Below are positions 51,060 to 62,254 of a stretch of 64,000 nucleotides of DNA, piece after piece. Numbering within the stretch: the first letter of the stretch is position 1; each line of letters opens with the position of its first letter. A model generated the notes under the pieces. That model was not told the DNA's origin, did not search any database, and saw only the letters and a program-made list of their open reading frames with translations. The translations under genes were made by a program, and so were the position numbers. The stretch lies in contig CM043868.1 of NCBI GenBank assembly GCA_023846275.1, forward strand, positions 17,827,755 to 17,891,754, in the 5' to 3' direction. This DNA is from Vanilla planifolia (lineage: Eukaryota > Streptophyta > Magnoliopsida > Asparagales > Orchidaceae).

Positions 51060-51630
51060 AAATGATAGCCACTAGATCAAATAGTAAGCGTGTATATATA
51101 TATATACACACACACATCATCGTTATCGATCTATTACACAGTAAACAGTAGCTCCTAATCAAATAGTAAGAAACTAAATCATTGAGATCTGATGCTAATG
51201 CTATCAACACCACTAGACACACAGCAAGTAGTAACTACTATGATCACACGACAAGTGACATATGTATATATATCATTATTATAGACATCAACTACTAGAT
51301 CACAAAGTAAGTGGTAGTCATTAAATCACATAATAGGTAGCTCAATCATTAAGGTCTAATGTTAATAGTACTAATATCGTTAGATCACACAGTAAGTAGC
51401 AACCACTAGATCACATAGCAAGCAACATATGCATACACATCATCATTATAAATCTTAACTATCAAATCACATAGCAAGCAGTGGTTGTTAGATCACACAA
51501 TAAGTGGTAGCTCCTGATCACACAATAAATAGCTCAATCTTTGAGGTCTGATGCAAATGGTACCAATATCACCAGACTATACAATAAGTGATAACTACCA
51601 TATCACATAATAAGTGATTATGAGATAAGA
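51060..51630. repeat. Tandem array with about 170-190-bp units built of about 20-bp subunits
   Basis: The anchor GAG(A/G)TCTGATGC.AATG.TA and its variants occur at 51,184, 51,351 and 51,543. Between anchors, subunits of the form CTAGATCACACAGTAAGTAG repeat many times, and a CATATG.ATA.A.ATCAT block recurs. About three large units and a partial one are present. Confidence 0.8.
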
Positions 51631-51639
51631 TCATAAGAG

Positions 51640-53120
51640 AAACATATTGTTCAATATTACTTTTTTTTATAGAATATCAGGCTTAAAACTAAAATTTCTT
51701 TTATTCACTTTTTTTCTCTATCATTAACATACCACATAGTAATTTCATTTATAAATTGATCATTTAAATTATCCTATATTATAGGCATATTATAGTATAC
51801 CAAATATATTATATAATATTAATCATAACTAAATATAAATACTTACAAATGTTATGCATGTTACTTGTATCAAAGTATATAATATACAAGACATAAAAAA
51901 TAATAATTTATATAAAAAATCTTAATAAAAGAATTATATAAATAATTCACTACTTGGTATCATAATTTTATTAAGTTTATCTACCTGGATCCTTAGAGAC
52001 AACTCAAACATCAATTTTCTTTTTTTCATTCTATTATGACTCATAACTAACTACTATAGATATTCTCCTTAAAAGTCCACATAAACATCACAATGATTTA
52101 ACAATTTATTTTATATTTTTATGTCAAATCTTTACTTCATGATTGTTATAATTATTTCATGATATAACTAAATGAAACTCAAAATTACAACATGAAAATT
52201 AGAAATTACATAATTTACCTCCACAATTTATAATAAGAGTGCTTAAATATTTTTTTTTCTTAGTCCCTAATAATATAACTCCATAAACTTTCTTTTCAAT
52301 CTCCCTTTTTAGTTGTAATAATAACTTTTATAATATATGCACCAATTGTGAGATTCGATCAAATAAATTTTAAGTATCTCTTCTCCTTTACCTTACTTAA
52401 CCTATCAATTGCATCAAAGGGACTCATTGTGCCATCAATGGTCTTTGAATCTCGTGAACCCTTATGGTCCTTTGCATGATATGGCTCAATTAGGGTTAAG
52501 TTAATCTCTCTTAATCCAAAAATTGAATAAGCACAAACACTTAAGGGAATCAAAATATTGACACAAATCAATAAATTTTAATATTAAACTCATTATCGTC
52601 ATAAAATATTGTAAATCCCTCTGCCTCCTTGCTCCACATCATTCACCGAAAGGAGATTAAAATACTTAGATCATAGAATCCTTTGTGACATTCTCTCTTC
52701 TCAATTTCCTTCATTTCTCAGTAAAATTCGTAAGAAATTTCTCCTTATGAAGCCATTTCGATAAGATGCGAAGTGTCGGGTTGGGAGCAAGAGGGGGCTT
52801 AAGGTTTTAAGAGTGAGAGAGAGGAAACATACATTTTTTATATAATAATAAAAATTTAAAACATAAATGATTTAATAATTAATATTTCTATTATTTATTT
52901 CAACAATTCATAAAACTTTTAAATAGTTTTAAAAAATTATATAAATATTCTATTAGATTTCTCACTATGTACTCTTTTTTAAAAATATATTCACAATCAA
53001 ATTCTAATATATATTTTTTAGATATATGTTTCGAGATATAAAAATCATATCGTTAAATCCTGTTTCAAAAAATTCTCTAGTAAATATCTAGGTTATAAAT
53101 AACACTAAAATAATAAAATA
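51640..53120. other. AT-rich DNA with a retroelement-leader-like patch
   Basis: The stretch 52,350-52,800 is GC-richer and holds a 70-codon - strand ORF (52,359-52,571) of no known family. Its phrases look like an LTR or leader on the - strand, but this is a guess. Confidence 0.3.
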
Positions 53121-53129
53121 TAAGTCATT

Positions 53130-53360
53130 ACATAAATACTAAGATTAATCTCATAGTAATTACAATAAGATAATTCATTTCTATACCTCTCTACTTGAAA
53201 ACTTACTAAGAGCTACTTGTTTAGTGGTTTATCTCTCGGGATATCACTAAGCAATCATTCCCTACCCTCTTCGATCTCAGGTTTTATAAACTCAGCAGCT
53301 TTCGCTTAGTTATCATTAAACTATATTGGACTAGTATAAGGTATGATATGGTTTGTCTTT
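53130..53360 (-). repeat. Leader-like repeat copy
   Basis: ATACCTCTCTACTTGAAAAC, CTCGGGATATCACTAAGC, TCTTCGATCTCAGGT and AAACTATATTGGACTAG follow one another. The last phrase also occurs at 55,993 beside the primer-binding-site-like sequence. Confidence 0.55.
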
Positions 53361-53739
53361 GAATCATCGATAAATAGACATCAATCATGTCTCCTCAACT
53401 CTACATTTATTTATGATATGCATATATTTTAAATTCAAAATTTAGAAGAAAAAAAAAAGTCGAAGTGGTGCCTTAAAAAGCCTACCAAGATAATAGTTAT
53501 CAGATCTTAAATTTAGTCATGTTACTGTGGTAATTTCACTACAAAGAACCCACATATATGATGTTTGCATTTTTTGGAGGCTATTTGGATTTTTTATGAA
53601 TTTTATAAGGAAAAATAGAAAAAAATATTCAAATGGATAAATAAATGAGTATGTCAGTTGACTTATTCTCTTATTTAATATGAAAGGATAAGCTCTATGC
53701 CATTCTTGAAGTCTATTTAGACATTTGGAAAGTAAGTGA

Positions 53740-54030
53740 GAAAGCATGAGGGAAAGGAGGAGCTTGAAAGAGGAAGGGAGCCACTGAAGATTGAAAATCT
53801 CAAGCGCTTGTGCAATTATTGTGGATCAGAAGGGTAGAGACGAAGCTTCAAAGAAAAAGTAATTTATAATCCCAAATTATGGAAACAAGAATTTGAGATA
53901 AGATCTCATCATGGTTTTTCTCCTTAAAGCTTGTATTCATCATTTGGATGAGTAAAGAAATAAATTTCAAAAAGAATGGGTTGGCACCATAGGGGATAGA
54001 GACTCTTATTTTTTTAGCTATGTAGAACGT
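53740..54030 (+). repeat. LTR-like transcribed segment
   Basis: A purine-rich GC-richer start (GGAGGAGCTTGAAAGAGGAAG), a GACGAAGCTTC block, GATCTCATCATGG and CATCATTTGGATGAGTAAAG resemble a retroelement R/U5 region. No partner was identified. Confidence 0.3.
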
Positions 54031-54139
54031 ATCATATATTTTTTTAGATTGCTTGGTATGAGTCTACAATGAGAATCAATGAGAGGTTTGTTTTTCACCA
54101 AGCGACCATGGCCAATGTAGTGATCATAATAGTACAACC

Positions 54140-54440
54140 AAAATATCATACAATACAATGGGCACATATTATTATAAGGATCATCTATCCGTCATTGGTT
54201 AGAATAATGAAATAGACAGGTCATATCGGTATGAAAACCATGTTACACAATACAATGGAGAAAATATAGCACAAGATTATCCCTATTAGATGATTATGAT
54301 CAAGGTCCATCATCTATTCGGTCGTTGGTTAGAATAATGAAATAGATAAGTCATATGGTTATGAAAACCACGTTATACAATACAATGGAGAAAATATAAC
54401 ACAAGACTATCCTTATTAGATGATTATGATCAAGGTCAGT
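54140..54440. repeat. Tandem duplication, 130-bp period, about 90% identical
   Basis: TTGGTTAGAATAATGAAATA occurs at 54,195 and 54,325, ATGAAAACCA at 54,231 and 54,361, and TATGATCAAGGTC at 54,295 and 54,425. A shorter degenerate unit (ATACAATACAATGGGCACAT-like) precedes them near 54,150. Confidence 0.9.
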
Positions 54441-55100
54441 TACTATGAAAATATATTATCCATCATATAATCCAACATTTATGATAGACTATTATGATTC
54501 ATGTGTGATACTATGCATTAATATGATTGATCATACTAAAATAAAGCCTAAATCACCTTGTAATATGAATTGTAATAGATTAATAAAGATTGTCTATATG
54601 ACTTATTGTTTGGCTAACATCATGCATGAATCATACAATATAATATCAAACATTATACCATACTATTTGAAATTAGAAGAATAACTAATGCATTTATCGT
54701 ACTATATGAAATTGGTATCAAACTAAATAATAGTTGTTGAATAAACTTACTAATTATCTGTCTGATCCTTAATACAACCCCTTTGAATGTCTAAGGTCGT
54801 ACTAGTATGATAGTGATATTGAATTGATGGCATTTTATTAATGTAATCGAACTCACCATTATAAATTCTTACCATATAGTACAATAAGGTTGATCATACT
54901 GTATGATATGATAATAGTAATAAAAAAGATGGTAGTTTATTAAACATAACTATTGGATAGTACTTTTATGAAAATTATATTATTATTGATAAATATTCAT
55001 GTGAATTATTATAAAGAATAAAGAGGATCAATAAAGGGAAAAGAAAAGTAATAAAAGATGCTTCTCAGAATCACAAAGTAAGCAAACCAAATTAATTAGA
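54441..55100. other. AT-rich repeat-like DNA rich in TCATAC..TATGATA phrases
   Basis: The phrases resemble those of the 1.5-kb repeats at 40.6 and 57.8 kb, perhaps in opposite orientation, but no long alignment was established. The ORF at 54,445-54,684 is not recognised. Confidence 0.3.
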
Positions 55101-55915
55101 TATAAGTAAGTTGTTAAATATTATTTAATATTATTATAAAATTTTTAATAATGTGAGCATTGCATGACATAACAATTTTTTTATATCAAGACTTGTGATG
55201 ATGATATATGATATAAGATCCCTAGGTGTTGAGATAAGGGACATGAAAAAGTCTAAGCCCAATAGAAATAGAGACATGAGAAAAGAAAAAAGAATGAAAA
55301 AGATAAATGAAGAAAGAAAATGAATATAAAAGAAATAAATAAATAATAAAACAAAACATATTATGTACTTATAATAAGTTGGTTATATATATTTATATTA
55401 TCATATACATATTATTATAGTATTTTTATATAGATTATCGTGCATACTTTTTGTTTACTATTTTATCTTATTATTTTGTTATTTTAATTATATTTTATAT
55501 TATTTTACTATATGTAGCTAGCGATTTATCTACTAAGCATATTATGTTTATTTTTTTATTTATATTGCAATACATATTATTAACAATTACCTAGCTGATG
55601 GTCTTTAAAGGATATGTAAGAACCCATAGGTTAAAAAACTAATGTATTAGATAAGTATGAGGCTTGTTGTATATACATATGGATATAATTACATTTCATT
55701 TCGAATTTTGTATCAGTATCAATTTTAGATTTTTATGTTCTATGACAACTACTAATTTTTGTGTTACTATTTATGTTAGAATGTTTATATTCTTATAAAA
55801 GTTTTGTCACCCTAACTCATTTTATTAACATGTATCCTCCTTTTATATTATGAGCTTTATTCTAACCTAATATATTTATATTATAGATGTATTTTATTAA
55901 GTTATATGGATTGAT
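55100..55915 (+). repeat. Del/Tekay-like LTR segment
   Basis: It shares ATGTAGCTAG..TTTA.CTACT, GTTCTAT/GTATGACAA and following wording with 47.3-48.7 kb. No coding domains. Confidence 0.35.
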
Positions 55916-55919
55916 GTTG

Positions 55920-56060
55920 GGTGGGTTGTGACAACCTCCTCTTCGATCTTGAGTGTTATAAGTTCACTAGCTTCCACTTGGTTCATACTTAAACTATATT
56001 GGACTAGAAAAAGGTACTGCTCTAATGCCACCCATGTGACATCCCTCTTCTAATCACCAG
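55920..56060 (-). repeat. Leader-like repeat, primer-binding site and LTR end (- strand Ty3/gypsy fossil)
   Basis: Reading the + strand: AAACTATATTGGACTAG, then GCTCTAATGCCAC (about 56,010), then TGTGACATCCC (about 56,035). The complement GTGGCATTAGAGC is close to the initiator-Met primer-binding site TGGTATCAGAGC, and GGGATGTCACA is a typical LTR 3' end. The element therefore points to lower coordinates. Confidence 0.6.
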
Positions 56061-57085
56061 CCTTTCTAGGTCTTTTGTACTAATTAACATTCTCTTTTTA
56101 TTATTTTTCATGTAATATCAAATGATGAAAACATTTTCAATTTCTTTTTATAATTAAGTTATTGAAGTGATACAAATTGTTTTGAGAAAAATATTTAAAA
56201 CCATTATAAGAATGACATTTGTACAAATTATGAAAATATCAAAATTTTCACATTACTTTTTCAAACTACAAATACATATAATATTAATGATTTTATGTGT
56301 ATTTTTTGTAAAATATACAAAATTTGTAAGTAATATTTTTATTGGCTAATGATATTCTCATAATCCTAAGCTAAATTTCTCCCTTGTAGTCCAATATCGT
56401 GTCTCCTTTAACCTCAAAGTATTATTCATGAGCCAACCAACTCTATCTTTGTGAGAAAATGATCTAACAAAAATATAAAATAAGTAATTATTAGATAAAC
56501 TCATATATAATTTATATCAATAATAATATAAATTAATAAAAAAATATTATACCTTTTTCTCTTTGGATTATTTAAAATAAGTTTTATCTTTAAGAAATCA
56601 TATTAATTTCTTTTTAATTTAATTTTCATTCTTTTGTGCATTTGAAATATATATTTAGGATTGTTGAATGATCTTTCCTTGGCAATACTTCTAGAGAAGT
56701 GTTTTTTTGGATGTTGACCTTAATGCCAAAAAAATGTTATTTTAGATAATAAGATACTTCCAAATAAATATTTATTTGGATAACAAGTTCACTTTTGATA
56801 GCAATCATTGATGTTTTTCATATTATATTAATTTGTTATATACTTTCTAATTCATTTATATCAATATTTTGTTAATCTTTCATTTTATTTTTTAATAGAT
56901 ATGATACGATAAATATTTAACTTATCACTAAAAGAATATAATATTATCATGCTCAAATAAATCAAGTATCAAACCATCATGTCAACATGTGACATATATT
57001 TAGCAGGTAATTAATCAAAATATATAATAAGACAAGCATAATAATATATTATTTTAATAAACAATGTCAAGTGTCTTTCATATAT
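56061..57085. other. AT-rich DNA, perhaps LTR body, nothing firm
   Basis: It follows the LTR end above. No other LTR copy was matched. Confidence 0.35.
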
Positions 57086-57089
57086 CTTT

Positions 57090-57418
57090 TTATATATCAT
57101 TTGAGGCTTCTAATATAGTATTGTATATCATATTAAATCATATATACTATATATAGGTTTTTTTATATAAGTATATTCTATTTGATATATTTCAAATCAA
57201 TAAGATCTTACATATTATATTAAATATATATACCATGAACAAGTCTTGTCTACACAAGTATTCCCTATTTAATATATCTCAATTCAATAAGGCCTCTAGC
57301 CTATAATACATATCACATCAAACATATACATAATAAATAATTCATGCACATATAAGTATCTTCTATTTGATATATCTTAATTCAATAAGATCTTAGCCTA
57401 TAATATACAATAAATCAA

Positions 57419-57498
<80 letters not shown>

Positions 57499-57795
57499 CT
57501 GATATAAGCATCTTGTATTTAGTATATTTCAAATCAAGGCTTCTAGCTTATAATATACATTACATCAAATATATATATAATGACAAGTTTTTCTTACACA
57601 AGCATTTAATATATATAATATAGCTCAATTCAGGAAGGCATCTTACTTGTCATATATAATACATCAAATTATATATATGGTATAAGTTGACTTACATAAG
57701 CATCTTTTATTTGGCATATTTCAAATCAATAAATTCTCTAACCTACAATACATATTATATCAAATATATACACTATAAATAGACCTTACCTATCT
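57090..57795. repeat. Tandem array, about 95-bp units, with a (TA)n expansion inside one unit
   Basis: Unit starts (ATAAG/ACAAG.AT) lie at 57,167, 57,254, 57,352, 57,504, 57,598 and 57,696, with a partial unit before them. The unit reads roughly ATAAGTATCTTCTATTTGAT, TATCTCAATTCAATAAG, CCTCTAGCCTATAATACAT, CATCAAATATATA. Periods are 87, 98, 152, 94 and 98; the 152-bp interval holds the TA run. Confidence 0.85.
57422..57495. repeat. (AT)37 microsatellite inside the tandem array
   Basis: An uninterrupted run within the third full unit of the array, accounting for its extra length. Confidence 0.9.
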
Positions 57796-57799
57796 CTAG

Positions 57800-59330
57800 C
57801 TTTATCTTTTAGTGGTCTCACTAAAGTTTGATCTTCTTTTTTCATTCTCAAGTTTCTTAGCCTCTTACACATTTCTTTTTAAAATCTCTTAGAAACTCCT
57901 TCACTTACTTTTCTCTTTTTTTACTAATTATGATTGAGTATTGGATCTCTCAACTTTTCTAAAAGAAAACTCTCTAAGTCAAAATCAACTATTTTTTTAT
58001 ATTTTTTTCTCATGATTTTTACATTTCTAATCTTTAAAATACGTCTAATAGTTAAGTCCTTTCATATGAATGTCTTTTTACCTTCTATCCTCTCATTTTT
58101 AAATGTTTCTCAATGATTAAACTTGCCTTAATGTCAACTTTTTCGATCCTTTGTTGTTTTAGGTTTTAAGAACTTTCCAATTTCTGTTAATCATATGTGT
58201 ACAATTACCAACTTCATATTACATGATTCCCATGCCTAAATCTATCTTAATTCCTACTTATCATATTATTATAATATCAATATCGTCTCTAATGTTATTA
58301 CTTTTGACTTAATCATACTTATACAATACCCATCTTTATATTGTTTGCCTAATTAAATCTCTTATTATCTATGCTTAGTAACACTAATCATATTGATTTG
58401 ATTTACTAGTCATATGTATAATCTATTTATGCATAGTCAATTCAAGCATTAAGTATAAGTGTCACTTATACAGTTCTTCATCATAATTTATGTTATACTT
58501 TCATTTTTATGTCGAAACTTGATGATTCTTTTGTAGTATGCTTATTACACACCAAATCTTATTTATACATTAATGTTCATTGTATTATATGATTTGTTCA
58601 TCTATTACTTAGCCCATCACACTTAGTTAAGTTTTTCTTCTTAATTGATCATACTTGTATGTAATCTACTTTTGTATTATACAATATTATATTGTCTTTA
58701 TCAACCAATTATTCTTATACATTGACAATCTTATACAATGTTTTAAAAATAATTATATGATTATTAGCTTGTTCACAAGTCTACCAAGTTTATTCTCTCT
58801 TCTACTAGATTATATCATGCAATATCATGTGATCACACTATATGATATACTTCTTATTTATTTATCCTATTGAACTTATGTTGTCATACTCATATAATAC
58901 AATCATGTCTTATAAGTTCATTTACCTTATACCTAACTCCCATTTTTTATTACTTGATCATATTTTATACTAAACATTTGTTATATTGTATATTCTAATT
59001 TTTTCTTTCTTATATTGTCAGACTGATTTGACATATATAGATGACGTTATTTATTATCATGACATCATATTGATGTGATTATCCTGAGCATATAATACGA
59101 TCTCATTCAATTTGTATTTTTCATTTTATCATATTGTATGATGCCAAATATCATATTATGTAATAATATTTGCTAAGTTGGTTTTCTTACTACTATCCAT
59201 ATCGTTCTATAGATTTACTGTCATCATATCATACAATCATTTTTTTAGAAAATTTCTATCATTTCATTAATTATTTTCTTAATTAAAATTACAATTATTT
59301 CATCGCATTTTACTATGTCCCCCTTCTTAA
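57800..59330 (+). repeat. Dispersed 1.5-kb repeat, copy B (partner at 40.56-42.08 kb)
   Basis: GTTTCTCAATGATTAAACTTG (part, about 58,105), TTTTAGGTTTTAAGAACTTTC and TTAATGTTCATTGTATTATA (about 58,570) match copy A in order and orientation. Confidence 0.55.
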
Positions 59331-59567
59331 GGTCATCAATAATTTTGTAATATTCTTATTTTTTTTAATATTCTATAGTTTGCATTTATTAAAAACTTTT
59401 ATCCTCACTTTTTGGATACTATCCTAAGCCTTGAATTTAGCTCTTACTTTCACATTATTACTTGTTGTAGGCTCATCTTCACCTTCTAAAGACCCAAAGT
59501 AGAGTTATACAACTTTTTCAATAGTAAAAAATAAAATCTCACCGAACATTCATAAATGCATATCTAA

Positions 59568-59603
59568 ATATGATCCTATATTAATAGCATATTAGGATCA
59601 TAT
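59568..59603. repeat. Short palindrome
   Basis: ATATGATCCTA-TAT on the left is mirrored by ATA-TTAGGATCATAT on the right around a short centre. Confidence 0.6.
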
Positions 59604-60870
59604 GAAAACTAAATGCAATAATAAATCTTACATATTTTGAAGTTTAAAAGAATGCAAAAAAGTTGATCTTGACAAAATTTCTATTATTGTGAAACAAGGA
59701 TTTTGTAAATTAGATCTTTCTCAACAAGATAAGATGTAAAACAAAGCAATGTAAGTATTGTGATAGGCATCTTATTTATATATTTACCGAATTGCTTCTT
59801 AAAGTCTCTCAGATTATTTTGTCACTTGTTAAAAATCACCTAAAGTCATTTTTAATTTTTATCAATATTTAAAGAGGCATTTAGTACAACTAGGAAACCT
59901 AAAGCATTCATCAGCTATACGTTATTGCTATTATAAATCATCTAATTAGATATATTGTTTATTATTTTTATTGAACCATGTGTAAGTCTTGAGTTGACAT
60001 TTTACTCAATGTATTGTACTTTATGAATGATGTGTCATGTTTTTTATTGATGGTATATTTATGTGATTTATGACATATCATATGTAAGTATCAAGTCTAT
60101 ACTAATTATATATAAGCATCGAGTCTATTATGTATATTGTTCTTTGCTAATGAAGTCTCATATATTTTTGATAGTATATCATACGATATTGATGAAGTAT
60201 TGCATGTAAGTTTTGGGTTTGAAAATGCTCGTTGAGTATCCAAATAACATATTTTGTTAGTAACATACAATACAATTTATACAATACATACATTTTTTGT
60301 TAACACCATACCATAATTTTATAAAGATTTTTTATTTTTAGTCAACATCTCTTAAGTGAGCATATAAAATTATTTGAAAATACTTAAAAAAACTCACATT
60401 TTAGGATTTAAAAACAAGCATATGCATGATGCCAAATAAACCAACATTAGATCAATTTACATAAAAATTAGTCGCACAAAATTTCTCCCAAAATTGATAT
60501 TTATTTTTGTAATCTACAAACTTGATTTACATTATTCTTTTTTCTAAAACTTATATAATGACATCAACAAATATTTTTAAGCTTCTAAATTGAAATCTAT
60601 ATAAACTTTGAAATTCTATAAAATCTTTTTTGATTACCTATCTAATACATCTTTAGCAATGCTACAAAATTTATTAATATTATTTTAATTAGATTTCATG
60701 ATTAAAACCATCTTAAATAAATTTGAACACAGGAGACTATATGAAATAAAAGCATATAATATCACTTATATTCTACAATATTGGTGGACGTTAAATGTAC
60801 TAGGGTGGGATTTATTTAAAATAAATAATTTCCCATTCTGCCACAGGGATGATTTGCAAATCTAACTCCA
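59604..60870. other. AT-rich DNA with two loose units of about 125 bp near 60,010-60,230
   Basis: GTATTGTACTTTATGAATGA (60,013) and TATATTGTTCTTTGCTAATGA (part, 60,136) begin similar stretches containing a GATGGTATAT or GATAGTATAT phrase and CAT(A)TGTAAGT. The rest is unassigned. Confidence 0.4.
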
Positions 60871-60879
60871 CAATAGCCA

Positions 60880-61760
60880 TCGGTGATTGCCCTTAGCTAG
60901 TTAAAGAGAAATGGCCGCACTAGTTTGATCGCCACATTCACAGTAGAGAATCAATACCGATGACATAACAAGAAACTATGTTGTCATCATAGGGAATCAA
61001 TAAGAGACATTTTATGTGCTCTGACGATGTCTTCATCTCATTAGTGAGTATTCCCAAGCTTATGAATTGTCTTAAGAAGTCTATGGTTTATTCTTGAATT
61101 ATTTGTTCTTATTGATATCATAAGTTATACCATTTCCTCTACCATTCCTTTATGTATCTCATGAGATATAATTATTCTTTGATCAATTCATTAAATTGAT
61201 AGTGTCTAACCTCTTCAATAGTATCAGTTCTGAAGCAAACATTCTACTAAGCCAACATATGATTGGTCATTTTCAATTGAGTATATACTATCTTATTGAT
61301 TAATGGGTGGTCATACAAAAAAATAAGTCTTCAATTATTTCAACTAAGCATCCAATTTCTTTTCATCCATTATAACTTCATAAATAATATATCAAATTTT
61401 GCTTTTACCTTACATGGTTATCAATTCCCAAGCACTGAAGTTGCAAGATTGATGATATCATTATCACTATCAAATTCCAACTTGAATTCTTCTGATTGAC
61501 CACATTTTCTTTATTTTGTAGGTTATCCTTCTACTTTGTTACCAAATAAGATTAGGATTTTAGCATTCTCTTCATTAACACTTACATTTATTGAGAAAAT
61601 AATATGATTTTTTTTAGTTTATTTGTTGATTTTTTTAACATTATTAACTCAACTAAAACCTTTTGAATCTCTTACTTTTCATTCTTAACTTACTCTTCAA
61701 CTCTCTTCTTCTTATTCTTATCATTAGCATTAAAACAAAGTACTTAGGTACCAAAATATG
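60880..61760 (-). mobile_element. Ty3/gypsy gag relic, broken
   Basis: The - strand carries LDA.LK.LKTYF wording (about 61,330), a KEW.RKWYNL-like segment (about 61,140) and DFLRQFISLGILTNEM (about 61,035-61,085), which match the Retrotrans_gag blocks W...ME.YF, W..LRQ and EFR..A..LGI...E. A Lys/Glu-rich coiled-coil-like N-terminal part lies near 61,640-61,730. Many breaks; old. No pol is seen downstream. Confidence 0.6.
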
Positions 61761-62250
61761 ATCTATCTATAAGAGTTTTATTTGAAAATCTAAACAAAGA
61801 TTGAATTAGAGGATCTATTATGTGTTCATTTAGTTATTAAACAATTTATCTTTGATGATGATTCGAGAAAATCTTTTCAATAAAGAATTAGAAAAAGATT
61901 ATCACATGCATCGAGCAATGCAAGTGTTGCGCAATAGTGCAAACAAAATTGTGTTGGATGCTACCAGGCAAATAATGACATGCAAGATATATTCAAGTGA
62001 ATCATGAAGAGATATATGGGATGTTGCACTGCTAGCAACAATGTGTGTGTCACATGTAACAGATTACACAAAGTGTGTGGGGCGTTGGAACACAAGTAAC
62101 AATGTGCACAGGATGTGTAGCAACTAATGTAGAAACACTCAAGGACATCACAACACAAGCAACAACACAAACAAGACATATTGTAGAGTGTGTAATAATA
62201 CCACAAGCCTTACTATTACATGTGCAACAGGTGCTGTCATAATTATCACT
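61761..62250 (-). repeat. Leader-like DNA with CAACA/TGTGTG-rich stretch
   Basis: Between the gag relic and the LTR-like repeat lies a stretch with many CAACAATGTG, GTAACAATGTGC and AGCAACAACAC phrases. Two cysteine-rich - strand ORFs here (61,961-62,206 and 62,050-62,256) arise from this biased sequence and are not called genes. ATTATCACTTACCA at 62,240 may be a decayed primer-binding-site complement. Confidence 0.35.
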
Positions 62251-62254
62251 TACC

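Noticed and set aside
51060-51630. CRISPR-like array
   Set aside because: Units are imperfect, directly adjoining and lack unique spacers. The DNA is plant nuclear, so this is a minisatellite.
52359-52571. 70-codon - strand ORF
   Set aside because: It sits in leader- or LTR-like sequence with no recognisable domain; probably a chance frame in a younger repeat.
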